A stretch of DNA of 64,000 nucleotides. Origin: an uncultured Nitrosomonadales bacterium. Lineage in GTDB: Bacteria > Pseudomonadota > Gammaproteobacteria > Burkholderiales > Gallionellaceae. How positions within the stretch are numbered: position 1 is the first letter of the stretch; each line of letters starts with the position of its first letter. This document shows positions 51,054-60,554 of this stretch, one piece after another. A model generated the notes under the pieces. It saw nothing but the letters and a program-made list of their open reading frames with translations. It had not been told where the DNA came from and did not search any database. The DNA is taken from contig CAIRGS010000127.1 in the NCBI GenBank assembly GCA_903878125.1, forward strand, positions 1 to 64,000, written 5' to 3'. A program made the translations under genes and the position numbers.

Positions 51054-52376
51054 GGGAACATCTAAAAATAAATTTTATTACGCGAACTCTTCCGAGTTTC
51101 AGTCTTCTCGCTGAAGCCTCTCAACCGATTTTTTTCTTTCGCTCAAATTGGCTGATCTCAAACCCATTTTCCGAGCGATTACTGCTACTTTTCGTGGCAT
51201 TTTCTCTATTGCAGACGCACCTATCCTGTCATCTTCGTATCGCGCCTGAGCATCTGTACAAAACGTATCATGTTGTACATCAGATTCATTATCCCGACTT
51301 TCACCTTGGCGCGCAGCAATCCTATCGTGCGCACGAAGTGTCTGCCCATCGCATCCTGCGCACCAAATACATGCTCCACCCGCGCGCGCACCTTCGATTT
51401 CTTTTTGTTCGCTTCCTTCTGCTCTTCGATCAATGTGGCAGCACACGTTCCCTTTTCGCATATCTGGCTGGCGATGCAAGCTTTGGCGAGCTTCTCTTCT
51501 GTGTCTTTTGACACGATAAGCGCTGTCGGCATAGACCGCGCGCTTGTTTCCGTCCCCGTCCTCTGTGTGGTCGAGCAACTCGTCAAATACCTGGCTATCG
51601 TGGACTGACGCATCCGTGACTTCGTATTTCCGCACCAACTTGGTCTCATGATCCGCGTTGATGTGGTTTTTGTAGCCGTCGTAATTCGTGTTGTTCTTTT
51701 TCGTCCAGCGGGCATCAGTGTCCTTCTGCGCCAGCCTGTGTTCGTCCTTGCCCCACTCGATGGGAATGGCACCTTCCTGGATGAGCGCATTCTATTCCCC
51801 TTTGTTGCGTTGGCGCGGAACCTCGACAAACGTGGCATCTACCATCTGGCCGTTACGGGCATCATAACCATGGCAGGCAAGTTGTTCGTGAAATCGTGCA
51901 AACAATTCGTTTACCAGGTTGAACGCTTTGCGTTGCTCGCGGAATGACCACACGGTCTTCGCATCGGGTACAGGGTCTTCAAGTTCCATGCCCAGAAATC
52001 GCATGAACGAAAGGCGGTCACGTATCTGGTATTCGATCCGGTCATCTGACAGGCTGTTCAGTTGTTGCAACACTAGCACCTTGAGCATCAGCACTACATC
52101 GATTGGCTTGGCTCCCGCGTTGCTCTTGCGCTCTTTCTCATGGGTTTGTTCAGGTCGGGGCGAAAGGCTTCCAAGTCAATCTTGGCGTTCAATCCAACGA
52201 GCGGGTCGCCCATCTTGGTCAACTTGTTTGTCCGTTCGGCTATATCAAAAAATCCGGGTTGCTTTACTTTTCTCATCGCTTGCCACTCATTCATGATCGC
52301 ACCGGAATATTACGTTTCACAACGACAGCTGACTGACATAGAATGTAAATTCTATGGGCAATTTACAGAGACACCC
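51054..52376 (-). mobile_element. IS5-family insertion sequence, inactivated
   Basis: Transposase coding split over ORFs 52094..52294, 51792..52094, then the continuation in 51099..51638 and 51221..51838; ends GGGAACATCTAAAAATAAATTT and GGGTGTCTCTGTAAATTG are imperfect terminal inverted repeats. Confidence 0.8.
51221..52294 (-). pseudogene. IS5-family transposase, frameshifted and with premature stop
   Basis: Composite reading MNEWQAMRK...DLNKP / HEKERKSNAGAKPIDVVLMLKVLVLQQL...VDATFVEVPRQRNKGE*NALIQEGAIPIEWGKDEHRLAQKDTDARWTKKNNTNYDGYKNHINADHETKL...YADSAY / VSKDTEEKLAKACIASQICEKGT...RVEHVFGAQ... Confidence 0.85.
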
Positions 52377-52520
52377 TATATTTATGATATCCTCATAAAA
52401 TCATAATACAATCTTGCTAAGCAAGCTGCATCCAGAAAAATGGTGGCCTTCCCTTCTGCAATGGTACATTTACTGAGCCATACATTTGCGGAGCTTCGCA
52501 GAGCGAAAGTCATTTTATAG

Positions 52521-53078
52521 ATGACAAACCATATCGGAAACACTGTTCCATTACACCACGAGGGTATTCCATCACCATGGATTTGCCGCTATGCTCAACT
52601 GATTCCTAGCGGCGGTCAGGTGCTCGATTTAGCTTGTGGCAACGGACGCCATGCGCGCTGGCTTGCGGCCAACAATTGGCAAGTCAATGCCGTGGATCGT
52701 GATGCGGAAGCTCTTGCCGGGCTTCAACAGCTATCTAATGTATCTACCCTGGTTGCAGACTTGGAGAATGATATTTGGCCGTATTCTGGCCATCGCTTTC
52801 ATGGCATAGTTGTCAGCCGTTATCTACATCGGCCACTATTGCCACGACTGATCGAATCACTGCATGTTGGAGGAGTGCTAATTTACGAAACCTTCATGGA
52901 TGGCAATGAGCGTTTTGGGCGACCAAAGAACCCGGATTTTTTGCTGCGCTCTAACGAGTTATTGGAGGTTTTTTCCCCGCACCTGACAGTAATTGCCTAT
53001 CAACAAGGTGAATCTCAAGAGCCAGGTCCCGCCGTCATGCAGCGCATTTGCGCAGTGTCTAAGAAGCGCAACAATTAA
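52521..53078 (+). CDS. class I SAM-dependent methyltransferase
   Basis: IPSGGQVLDLACGNGRHARWLAANNWQVNAVDRDAEAL. Confidence 0.9.
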   Translation: MTNHIGNTVPLHHEGIPSPWICRYAQLIPSGGQVLDLACGNGRHARWLAANNWQVNAVDRDAEALAGLQQLSNVSTLVADLENDIWPYSGHRFHGIVVSRYLHRPLLPRLIESLHVGGVLIYETFMDGNERFGRPKNPDFLLRSNELLEVFSPHLTVIAYQQGESQEPGPAVMQRICAVSKKRNN

Positions 53079-53181
53079 TTCGAGAACCAAGCATTAGAAT
53101 ATATATGGCTTGCATATCCCCAGCTAGATTCTTTTTATATTCCTCACCCTATGCCACCCCAGGTATCTCCGATTGGAACTG

Positions 53182-53841
53182 TTAATTTTCGTCCAAGCTT
53201 TTCTTGGTGAACTTAACATCGAGTTGTTTTAATTTGCGATATAAATGGGTGCGTTCCAAACCAACGTTCTTCGCCACGCGGGTCATATTACCGTTCTCTT
53301 TATTTATATGATAATTAAAGTAAAGGCTGTCAAAATGATCACGCGCTTCGCGTAATGGCAAGTCGAGCGGCAACGGGAATTGCGCCGCAGCCTCCCAAAT
53401 GGTCGCCACGCCTCCACTGTCAATTAAATCTGCTGATGTCACTTCCTGCCGAATATTTGGTGCTGCACCCAGCTTGATTGCCTTGGCAACGGCATCAAGC
53501 AATTTCTGTAACGCAATTGGTTTTTCAAGGAAATCCACTGCACCAATGCGCGTCGCCTCAAGTGCTGTTTCTATGGTGCCATGCCCTGACATCATGATCA
53601 CTGGCATAGTCAACAAGTTCTGTCCCGCCCACTCTTTTAGCAGACTGACGCCATCGGTATTCGGCATCCAGATGTCCAGTAATACCAAATCTGGCACCTG
53701 CCGGCTGCGGAAATCGCGAGCCTGAATAGCATTTTCAGCCAAATGCACATGATAACCTTCGTCAAATAATATTTCTGAGAGCAGCTCGCGTATCCCGATT
53801 TCATCATCTACCACTAGAATTTCTTTGGTTGCCATTTTCAC
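53182..53841 (-). CDS. NtrX-like response regulator, receiver + Fis-type HTH only
   Basis: REC LVVDDEIGIRELLSEIL...LLDIWMPNTDG...EKPI; C-terminal NMTRVAKNVGLERTHLYRKLKQLDV; no Walker A or GAFTGA in 219 aa. Confidence 0.88.
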   Translation of the reverse strand: MKMATKEILVVDDEIGIRELLSEILFDEGYHVHLAENAIQARDFRSRQVPDLVLLDIWMPNTDGVSLLKEWAGQNLLTMPVIMMSGHGTIETALEATRIGAVDFLEKPIALQKLLDAVAKAIKLGAAPNIRQEVTSADLIDSGGVATIWEAAAQFPLPLDLPLREARDHFDSLYFNYHINKENGNMTRVAKNVGLERTHLYRKLKQLDVKFTKKSLDEN

Positions 53842-55961
53842 ACGACCTCTATTAATAAGGGCAAGGTAACACTTACTCTCGTTCCACCAGCTGCTACATT
53901 TTCAATAACAATACTGCCACCGTGTTCTTCTACAATTTTTTTCACGATTGCCAAACCTAGCCCAGTACCCTTGGGCTTAGTCGTTCTGTAAGGTTCGAAA
54001 GCTCGCGCCAACAAATGCTCAGGAAAACCGCTGCCATTGTCTTGCACACACAGCTTTAATGCGCCACCTTCCTCTGTCGTGCTCAGGATAATTTCCCGTT
54101 GAGTCACATTTTGTAAAGCGTCATACGAATTCTGCAACAAATTATGAATCACTTGACGCAAGCGTGTCGCATCACCTTTCACCCAAGCTCGGGCCGCATT
54201 CAAGCGCAAGGAAATCGGACTGCTGTTAGCTTCATACAACCCGAGCACTTCGCGTAGCAGCAGGTGCATGTCCAGAACCATCAACTTGGGCGCGGGCGCC
54301 CGGGCATAATCGGCGAATTCAGTTACCATGTTTTTCATTGCCGCCACTTGACTCACGATAGTCTGCGTGGCTCGCTGTAATAGCTGTGCATCGCTACTGT
54401 CCAGCTTGGCGCTCAATTTGTGTTGAAGACGCTCCGCAGACAGCTGAATAGGTGTCAACGGATTTTTAATTTCATGCGCCAAACGACGTGCCACTTCGCC
54501 CCATGCTGCCTGACGTTCCGCTTGCAGCAAATAGGTAATATCGTCGAACACCACTACGTAGCTATTGTCCGCCGCTGTGGACAACCGGGTGCCGCGCATT
54601 AATAATATCTGATCACCATTCTTGCTAAGCCGCTCAATCTGACGCTGCCATTCGCCGCTTGTCACTTCATTAAAGGCCTGCATGACCGCATCTGAAAAGG
54701 GGCGTAACAGGGGATGCCGCACGGCGATTTCCGCTAAGGGCAAATCCTGCATGTCCAGGAGCGATATCCCAAGTATCTGCGCCGCACTACTATTGACGGA
54801 ACGCAGCCTGAATTGCTCATTCACCACTAAAACGCCGGACGATAGGTGTGCCAGCATGCTTTCCAGGTAGGCTTTAGCATCTTCCGCTTGACGCTGTTGC
54901 TGCTCACTTGTGGTTTTCGCATCGGCCAATTGTAATGTCATCTGGTTGAAGAGCCCAGTCAGCGCACCCAGCTCATCACTACTATTAATCGGATGCTGAC
55001 GCGAAAAATCGCCCTGCGCTACCGCCCGCGTTCCTTCGGCCAGCGCTGCGAGCGGTGCGCTTAGGCGATCACTGATAAAAAAAGCAGCTGACACCGCGCT
55101 CAACAATACAATCAACAGCGATAGCGTTAGTGTGATGCCATACAAGCGTTTCAATCCCAGACGAGACAGTGACAACTCCTGATAATCGCGATAAACCGTC
55201 CGTACCATCTCTGCGTCAGCGGCAAGCTGTTTGGGCACTGGTTGCGTTAGCTGCAGGATGCGCGCATCGGCTGATAGTTGCAGTGGCTTAACCAGCACCA
55301 GCACTCGCAATATCAGGCTATTATCAGGCAGTGTATCAATAATGCTATTTAAACCCTGCTGGCTTGCCTCACGCAGCATTTCGGCACCCGGCATATCTGG
55401 AAGTTGCTTGCGGCTGCTACTGGCAAACGCAAGTAGCTTTCCGCTATTGTTAAACAATGCAACATCCTGAGCGGTACCTTTGCCTATTAGCTGGCCCAAC
55501 GTTTTTATGTATTGATCTGGAGATTGCTTTGCAAGTAACAGGGCAGTTGACTGACCTTTTTTGCTCAATTCATTAAGACCGGTTTCCAGCGCATTTCGAC
55601 CCAGGTTCAAACCGCTCTCCAACGCTTTTTCTACCCGAAGATCGAACCACGACTCGATGCTCTTATCAAGAAACTGTACCGAAACAGCATATACCAGCAG
55701 ACCGGGCAGGATCGCAATTAAAATGAAAAATAGCGTCAGTCGCAGGGTGAGTTTCGCACCGAATACTTGAGCCTTAAGCTTGCCGCGTAACTGCCATAAT
55801 TGATAGCCAACCAGCACGGTTAAGTACGATGCCAGAACCCCGGCCAAAGTCAGCAGTACATAATAGTTGCGCGAAAACAGCTCGGTATTGGCACTGGCGC
55901 TTGACAGCAGATAGAGCAGGAAACCGCCAAGCAGTGCGCTGATGAAAATTAAATACTTCAC
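53838..55961 (-). CDS. NtrY-like sensor histidine kinase
   Basis: HAMP, PAS, EVARRLAHEIKNPLTPIQLSAERLQ H-box, KPKGTGLGLAIVKKIVEEHGG G-box. Confidence 0.94.
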   Translation of the reverse strand: MKYLIFISALLGGFLLYLLSSASANTELFSRNYYVLLTLAGVLASYLTVLVGYQLWQLRGKLKAQVFGAKLTLRLTLFFILIAILPGLLVYAVSVQFLDKSIESWFDLRVEKALESGLNLGRNALETGLNELSKKGQSTALLLAKQSPDQYIKTLGQLIGKGTAQDVALFNNSGKLLAFASSSRKQLPDMPGAEMLREASQQGLNSIIDTLPDNSLILRVLVLVKPLQLSADARILQLTQPVPKQLAADAEMVRTVYRDYQELSLSRLGLKRLYGITLTLSLLIVLLSAVSAAFFISDRLSAPLAALAEGTRAVAQGDFSRQHPINSSDELGALTGLFNQMTLQLADAKTTSEQQQRQAEDAKAYLESMLAHLSSGVLVVNEQFRLRSVNSSAAQILGISLLDMQDLPLAEIAVRHPLLRPFSDAVMQAFNEVTSGEWQRQIERLSKNGDQILLMRGTRLSTAADNSYVVVFDDITYLLQAERQAAWGEVARRLAHEIKNPLTPIQLSAERLQHKLSAKLDSSDAQLLQRATQTIVSQVAAMKNMVTEFADYARAPAPKLMVLDMHLLLREVLGLYEANSSPISLRLNAARAWVKGDATRLRQVIHNLLQNSYDALQNVTQREIILSTTEEGGALKLCVQDNGSGFPEHLLARAFEPYRTTKPKGTGLGLAIVKKIVEEHGGSIVIENVAAGGTRVSVTLPLLIEVV

Positions 55962-55964
55962 TGC

Positions 55965-56576
55965 CTATTCACTTTCGCGGTCCGCGGCAGATACGATGGG
56001 ACGTACTGTCCAGCGGTACCAATTGGAATCAAAGTTCCAATCTTGGGTAGCCAAGGCATTGACTTGCAAAGGTTTCGGTAATTGCGTTACATCCAGACGC
56101 ATTCGCGTGGCAGCAATATAGTCCCCTTTTTGGGGTAACAGCGAGGAAATATAATCATTGTTTTTCAGGAACACCGCAGCATCAATTGGTGCAGCAGACT
56201 GATGGCTGATAATACGCAGTGCATCGCCCAGGCTAGAAAAGTTTTGAAACAGCGAGCCTCGTGTGATGCGGTACTGGCGCGTCAATTTGTTGTAAGATAA
56301 TTTGGCAGTTTGTTCATTTTTTGCGATAACCTCATCCATCCAGTACCAACGCGGACGAATCAGGCTGAACTCGCTAATAAAATACAGAGGCACCCCGCGC
56401 GTCAGTGCTTGATCTACAACAAAGTTCAAGCTGATGTCGAAATCAGCCGAAAACTGATAACTACCGTCAGATAACCGCGCCTCCGTTTTACGCACACTAA
56501 TACCCTCGGCACAGGCGACCGAAATGCCTAGCCATAATGCCAGCAGCACAGCCAGCAATCGCGCCAGGTTATGCAT
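55965..56576 (-). CDS. DUF4390 domain protein with signal peptide
   Basis: Position between rsmB and ntrY; LYFISEFSLIRPRWYWMDEVIAKNEQTAKLSYNKLTRQYRITRG; start likely 56576. Confidence 0.88.
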   Translation of the reverse strand: MHNLARLLAVLLALWLGISVACAEGISVRKTEARLSDGSYQFSADFDISLNFVVDQALTRGVPLYFISEFSLIRPRWYWMDEVIAKNEQTAKLSYNKLTRQYRITRGSLFQNFSSLGDALRIISHQSAAPIDAAVFLKNNDYISSLLPQKGDYIAATRMRLDVTQLPKPLQVNALATQDWNFDSNWYRWTVRPIVSAADRESE

Positions 56577-57855
56577 GCTTTTGCAGTAAAGCATAAAAGA
56601 AACCATCGCGCTGGTCATCGGGGAATATTTGACCTTCATTTAAATTGGGTATAGTCAGCGGCAATTGTTTGACATCATTATGCTGGTTTAAAAATTCATC
56701 AATAACTTGCTGGTTTTCTCGCGCAAAAATGGAACAGGTTACATATAATAACTTTCCATCTCTTTCCAACAACCGCCACAACGCGCACAGAATATGCAAC
56801 TGCTGTTGCGCGAATCCATCAATATCACCCGGACGACGCAGCCACTTTATGTCGGGATGGCGCCGCACCACGCCGGAGGCGGAGCAGGGTACATCGGCCA
56901 GGATTCGATGAAATGGTTTGCCATCCCACCAGCTATCGGGCTGTGCCGCATCACCGCTTTGCAACTGTGCATGCAATTGCAGGCGTTGCAGATTTTCACG
57001 TACCAGTTCCAAACGTTGCGCATTTTTGTCCAAAGCGAGCAGATCAAGTTGTGCTAGCTCAAGTAGGTGAGTACTTTTTCCGCCCGGTGCAGCGCACGCA
57101 TCAAGCACCCGCATACCGTTTTGCACGTCCAACAAGCGTGCTGCGCATTGCGCGCCCGCATCCTGCACTGAAACCAGACCGTCGAAAAATCCTGGTAACT
57201 TATTTACCGGGAGAGGGTGTCCCAGCAGCACAGCATCTGGCACGATTAAACTGGCCGGAATATCATGCAGCGCAAGCAGTGCCAGGTAATCTGCTGAACT
57301 GATTAATCGACAATTCACACGCAGTGTCATGGGCGGGTGCTGGTTACCCGCCAGCAAAATAGCCTCCGAATGCATTCCATATTGCGCCTGGACTGCAGCT
57401 ATCCACCATTGAGGATAGGCATAGCGGCCTTCCTCGCTAGAGGCCGCGACTGCAAGTAACGCCTCGCGGTTGCGCAAAAAACTGCGCAGTACCGCATTTA
57501 CCAGTCCTCCAGCTGCTGCATTGTACTTTCGCACAGCACGCACGGCATGATCTACCACGGCATGGGGCGCAGCTTTGGTATGCAGCAGTTGATACAAAGC
57601 CACTAACAACAAGCAACGTAGTTGCAAATCCTGCACCGGCTTGTGCAACAATTGATCCAGCACGCGCACTAACTGACCATAAAAGCGCAGCGTACCATAA
57701 CTCAAATCCTGTAGCGCACCACGTTGTTGTGGTGTTAATTCGGGTCTAACTTGCCCAGGCGTAGACTGCAAAGCCACACTCAATATCTGGCTCAGGTTGC
57801 GTCCGGCCAACACTTGGCAGACAACTTGGCTGGCACCCCGTTGTGCTATATGCAT
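56569..57855 (-). CDS. rsmB: 16S rRNA (cytosine(967)-C(5))-methyltransferase
   Basis: NusB-like N-terminus; VLDACAAPGGKSTHLLEL; DVPCSASGVVRRHPDIKWLRRP; start Met at 57855. Confidence 0.96.
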   Translation of the reverse strand: MHIAQRGASQVVCQVLAGRNLSQILSVALQSTPGQVRPELTPQQRGALQDLSYGTLRFYGQLVRVLDQLLHKPVQDLQLRCLLLVALYQLLHTKAAPHAVVDHAVRAVRKYNAAAGGLVNAVLRSFLRNREALLAVAASSEEGRYAYPQWWIAAVQAQYGMHSEAILLAGNQHPPMTLRVNCRLISSADYLALLALHDIPASLIVPDAVLLGHPLPVNKLPGFFDGLVSVQDAGAQCAARLLDVQNGMRVLDACAAPGGKSTHLLELAQLDLLALDKNAQRLELVRENLQRLQLHAQLQSGDAAQPDSWWDGKPFHRILADVPCSASGVVRRHPDIKWLRRPGDIDGFAQQQLHILCALWRLLERDGKLLYVTCSIFARENQQVIDEFLNQHNDVKQLPLTIPNLNEGQIFPDDQRDGFFYALLQKHA

Positions 57856-57856
57856 G

Positions 57857-58807
57857 TCAAAGGACTGAAATGCAACGGTCGCCGGGATGCACTGCAAACC
57901 CCTGCATAAACTGCACCGCAGGCAATGCTTTGGCATTCTGGCGCTGCAATACCTCAAGGCATAATGCTCCTTGGCCGCATGCCACAATAATGCCGTTTTT
58001 TTCTACAGCCAGCACGGTTCCCGCTTCACCTTCAGCCCCGTCGCGCACGCTGGCCTGCCAGATTTTGACAGGTACCCCATTAAGAATTGTATATGCGATA
58101 GGGAAAGGGTTATAAGCATGCACCGCACGCATTATTTGTGTGGCATTTTCTGACCAGTCAATTAACGCTTCTGTCTTGCTGAGTTTGGCTGCATAAGTTG
58201 CTTCGGCCGCATTCTGCGGCACAGACTTTAATTGCCCTTGCTCCAGCAAGCACAGTGCCTCGACGATAGCTTCAGCGCCCAGCTTCGCCAATTTGGCATG
58301 CAACGTTTGCGTGGTGTCATGCGCAGTGATCGGACAGGCCTTTTTAAGCAACATATCGCCAGTATCGAGTCCTGCGTCCATTTGCATAATGGTAATACCG
58401 GTTTTATCGTCACCCGCCAGAATAGCGCGCTGAATAGGCGCTGCACCGCGCCAACGCGGTAATAGTGAAGCGTGAATATTCAGGCAGCCGTAACGTGGCA
58501 AGTGCAGTAGCGCTGATGGCAGTATGAGCCCATAAGCCGCAACCACCATTACATCCGCCGCATAATTGGCAAGTGCTTGTTGCACATCGACAGATTTTAA
58601 TGAAGCAGGCTGTAGCAGGGGCAGGTTGCGCGCCAAGGCAAGTTGCTTGACTGGGCTGGCTGTGAGTCGCATACCGCGGCCAGCCGGTCTGTCGGGCTGG
58701 GTTAACACCGCGACCACAGAAAATTGATACGCCAGTAACGCCTCTAGTGCGGCGGCGGCGAATTCTGGCGTGCCGGCAAAAATGATCTTTAGAGGGGAGC
58801 TGATTAT
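57857..58807 (-). CDS. fmt: methionyl-tRNA formyltransferase; start codon appears non-AUG (ATA 58807 or ATC 58804)
   Basis: Conserved N-terminus LKIIFAGTPEFAAAALEALLAYQFSVVAVLTQPDRPAGRG extends upstream of the first GTG (58717); NIHASLLPRWRGAAPIQRAI. Confidence 0.92.
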   Translation of the reverse strand: MISSPLKIIFAGTPEFAAAALEALLAYQFSVVAVLTQPDRPAGRGMRLTASPVKQLALARNLPLLQPASLKSVDVQQALANYAADVMVVAAYGLILPSALLHLPRYGCLNIHASLLPRWRGAAPIQRAILAGDDKTGITIMQMDAGLDTGDMLLKKACPITAHDTTQTLHAKLAKLGAEAIVEALCLLEQGQLKSVPQNAAEATYAAKLSKTEALIDWSENATQIMRAVHAYNPFPIAYTILNGVPVKIWQASVRDGAEGEAGTVLAVEKNGIIVACGQGALCLEVLQRQNAKALPAVQFMQGFAVHPGDRCISVL

Positions 58808-58895
58808 CGGGGTACCTTTAAATTAATTAAGAATGGCTTTTATTCAAGGCAATGACGCAATGCAGCAGCTTGAGAAAAACTCATTTTTAAGATGC

Positions 58896-59399
58896 CTACA
58901 TCGTTTCACGGCGGTGCTTTTTAAGCTTGGCTCGGAGACGGGATTGTTTGAGCGGCGAAAGATATTCAACAAATACCTTGCCCTTAAGATGATCAACCTC
59001 ATGTTGTATACAGATCGCCAACAACCCGTCCGCTTCAAGCGTGAAAGATTCACCATGCGTATTGAGTGCACGCACGGTGACATGTTCGGCGCGGCGTATT
59101 TTTTCATATACCCCAGGAACCGATAAACAGCCCTCTTCGTAAATGCCCTCACCACTACTGGCAATAATTTCCGGATTAACGAACACCAACAACTGATCCT
59201 GTGTCTCGGAAATGTCCATCACAATGATCTGTTGATGTACATCCACCTGAGTCGCGGCCAGACCAACCCCTGGCGCAGAATACATTGTTTCGGCCATATC
59301 AGAGATAAGCTTGCGGGTGGCAGCAGTTACCACATGCACTGGCAATGCGACGGTATGTAACCGCATATCCGGATATTGCAATATTTGTAAAATTGCCAT
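58896..59399 (-). CDS. def: peptide deformylase
   Basis: [41 protein letters not shown]. Confidence 0.97.
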   Translation of the reverse strand: MAILQILQYPDMRLHTVALPVHVVTAATRKLISDMAETMYSAPGVGLAATQVDVHQQIIVMDISETQDQLLVFVNPEIIASSGEGIYEEGCLSVPGVYEKIRRAEHVTVRALNTHGESFTLEADGLLAICIQHEVDHLKGKVFVEYLSPLKQSRLRAKLKKHRRETM

Positions 59400-59523
59400 A
59401 TATGCTTACTAATTAAAATAACCAGGGGCAGAATTTAAAATCCTTTGCACGAATATTGTGCAATACTTGCTGTCCTCAGCCTGGCGTCTAAAAAACTGGG
59501 TTTCCACGCAAAATGGAGTTGTC

Positions 59524-60543
59524 ATGCAAAAGATCATTATATCGCTGATTTGCTGTTTATTGCCCGCCTTCGCCTTCGCTGATACGCTTAAAATTCATGA
59601 CAATGCACCGGATAGTCACATTGTAGTGAAAGGGGATACGCTGTGGGACATCTCCGCCAAGTTTTTCAAGGATCCATGGCTATGGCCAAAAATTTGGGGC
59701 TTAAACAAAGATACCATTAAAGATCCGCACTGGATTTATCCCGGTGACGTGGTTCATTTGGATCGTGCAAGCGGTACACTGCACATAGGTAAAATTAAAA
59801 AGACCGAATCTGACAATGTGAAACTTTCCCCCAGTGTGCACATGCAAGGCAGTGAACATAACGCAATTCCAAGTATTTCAGCTAGTGCTATCGAACCTTT
59901 CCTCAGCAGACCGCTCATAATTGAAGAAAATGGACTATCTAACGCACCAATTATAGTTGGCACCCACGAGGATCACGTTCTACTGGCCAGTGGAGATATC
60001 GCATACGCTAAAGGCCTCTCCAAAGACAATGGGTTGCTGTGGCAAATTTACCGTCCGGGCAAGACACTTCTTGACCCGGATAATAACGAAGTATTGGGGT
60101 ACGAGGCGGTTTACCTGGGTGATGCAGAGGTCGAAAAATTCGCCGATATCAGTACGCTTAAGATCGTCAAGACATTTAAAGAAGTTAACAAGGAAGATCG
60201 ACTTATCCAAGCTGCCAGTGAGCTTACCGGAAGCTATGTACCCCGTGTCCCAGACCGCCAAATTGCAGCACGCGTGATTTCTATTTATGCAGGAGTTTCT
60301 CAAGCGGGCCAGCACTCTATCATAACCCTCAACAAGGGACTTCGTGATGGCCTTGAAAATGGCCATGTACTGGCGCTATATCACAAGGGAGATGTGACAA
60401 AGGAAAAAGGGGAAACCCTCACTCTGCCGGATATACGCTACGGCCTGTTATTTGTATTCCGCACTTTTGACAAAGTAGCCTATGCTTTGGTGATGCGAAC
60501 CCAACTGCCAGTGCAATTGTTGGATCGCGCGCTGACGCCCTGA
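59524..60543 (+). CDS. LysM domain protein with signal peptide
   Basis: HIVVKGDTLWDISAKFFKDPWLWPKIWGLNKDTIKDPHWIYPGDVVHL; upstream of dprA. Confidence 0.92.
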   Translation: MQKIIISLICCLLPAFAFADTLKIHDNAPDSHIVVKGDTLWDISAKFFKDPWLWPKIWGLNKDTIKDPHWIYPGDVVHLDRASGTLHIGKIKKTESDNVKLSPSVHMQGSEHNAIPSISASAIEPFLSRPLIIEENGLSNAPIIVGTHEDHVLLASGDIAYAKGLSKDNGLLWQIYRPGKTLLDPDNNEVLGYEAVYLGDAEVEKFADISTLKIVKTFKEVNKEDRLIQAASELTGSYVPRVPDRQIAARVISIYAGVSQAGQHSIITLNKGLRDGLENGHVLALYHKGDVTKEKGETLTLPDIRYGLLFVFRTFDKVAYALVMRTQLPVQLLDRALTP

Positions 60544-60554
60544 CTCCCCAAACT

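Noticed and set aside
50837-51511. 224-aa plus-strand ORF spanning the rpiA 5' end and the IS element
   Set aside because: Antisense to rpiA and to IS5 transposase; chance open frame.
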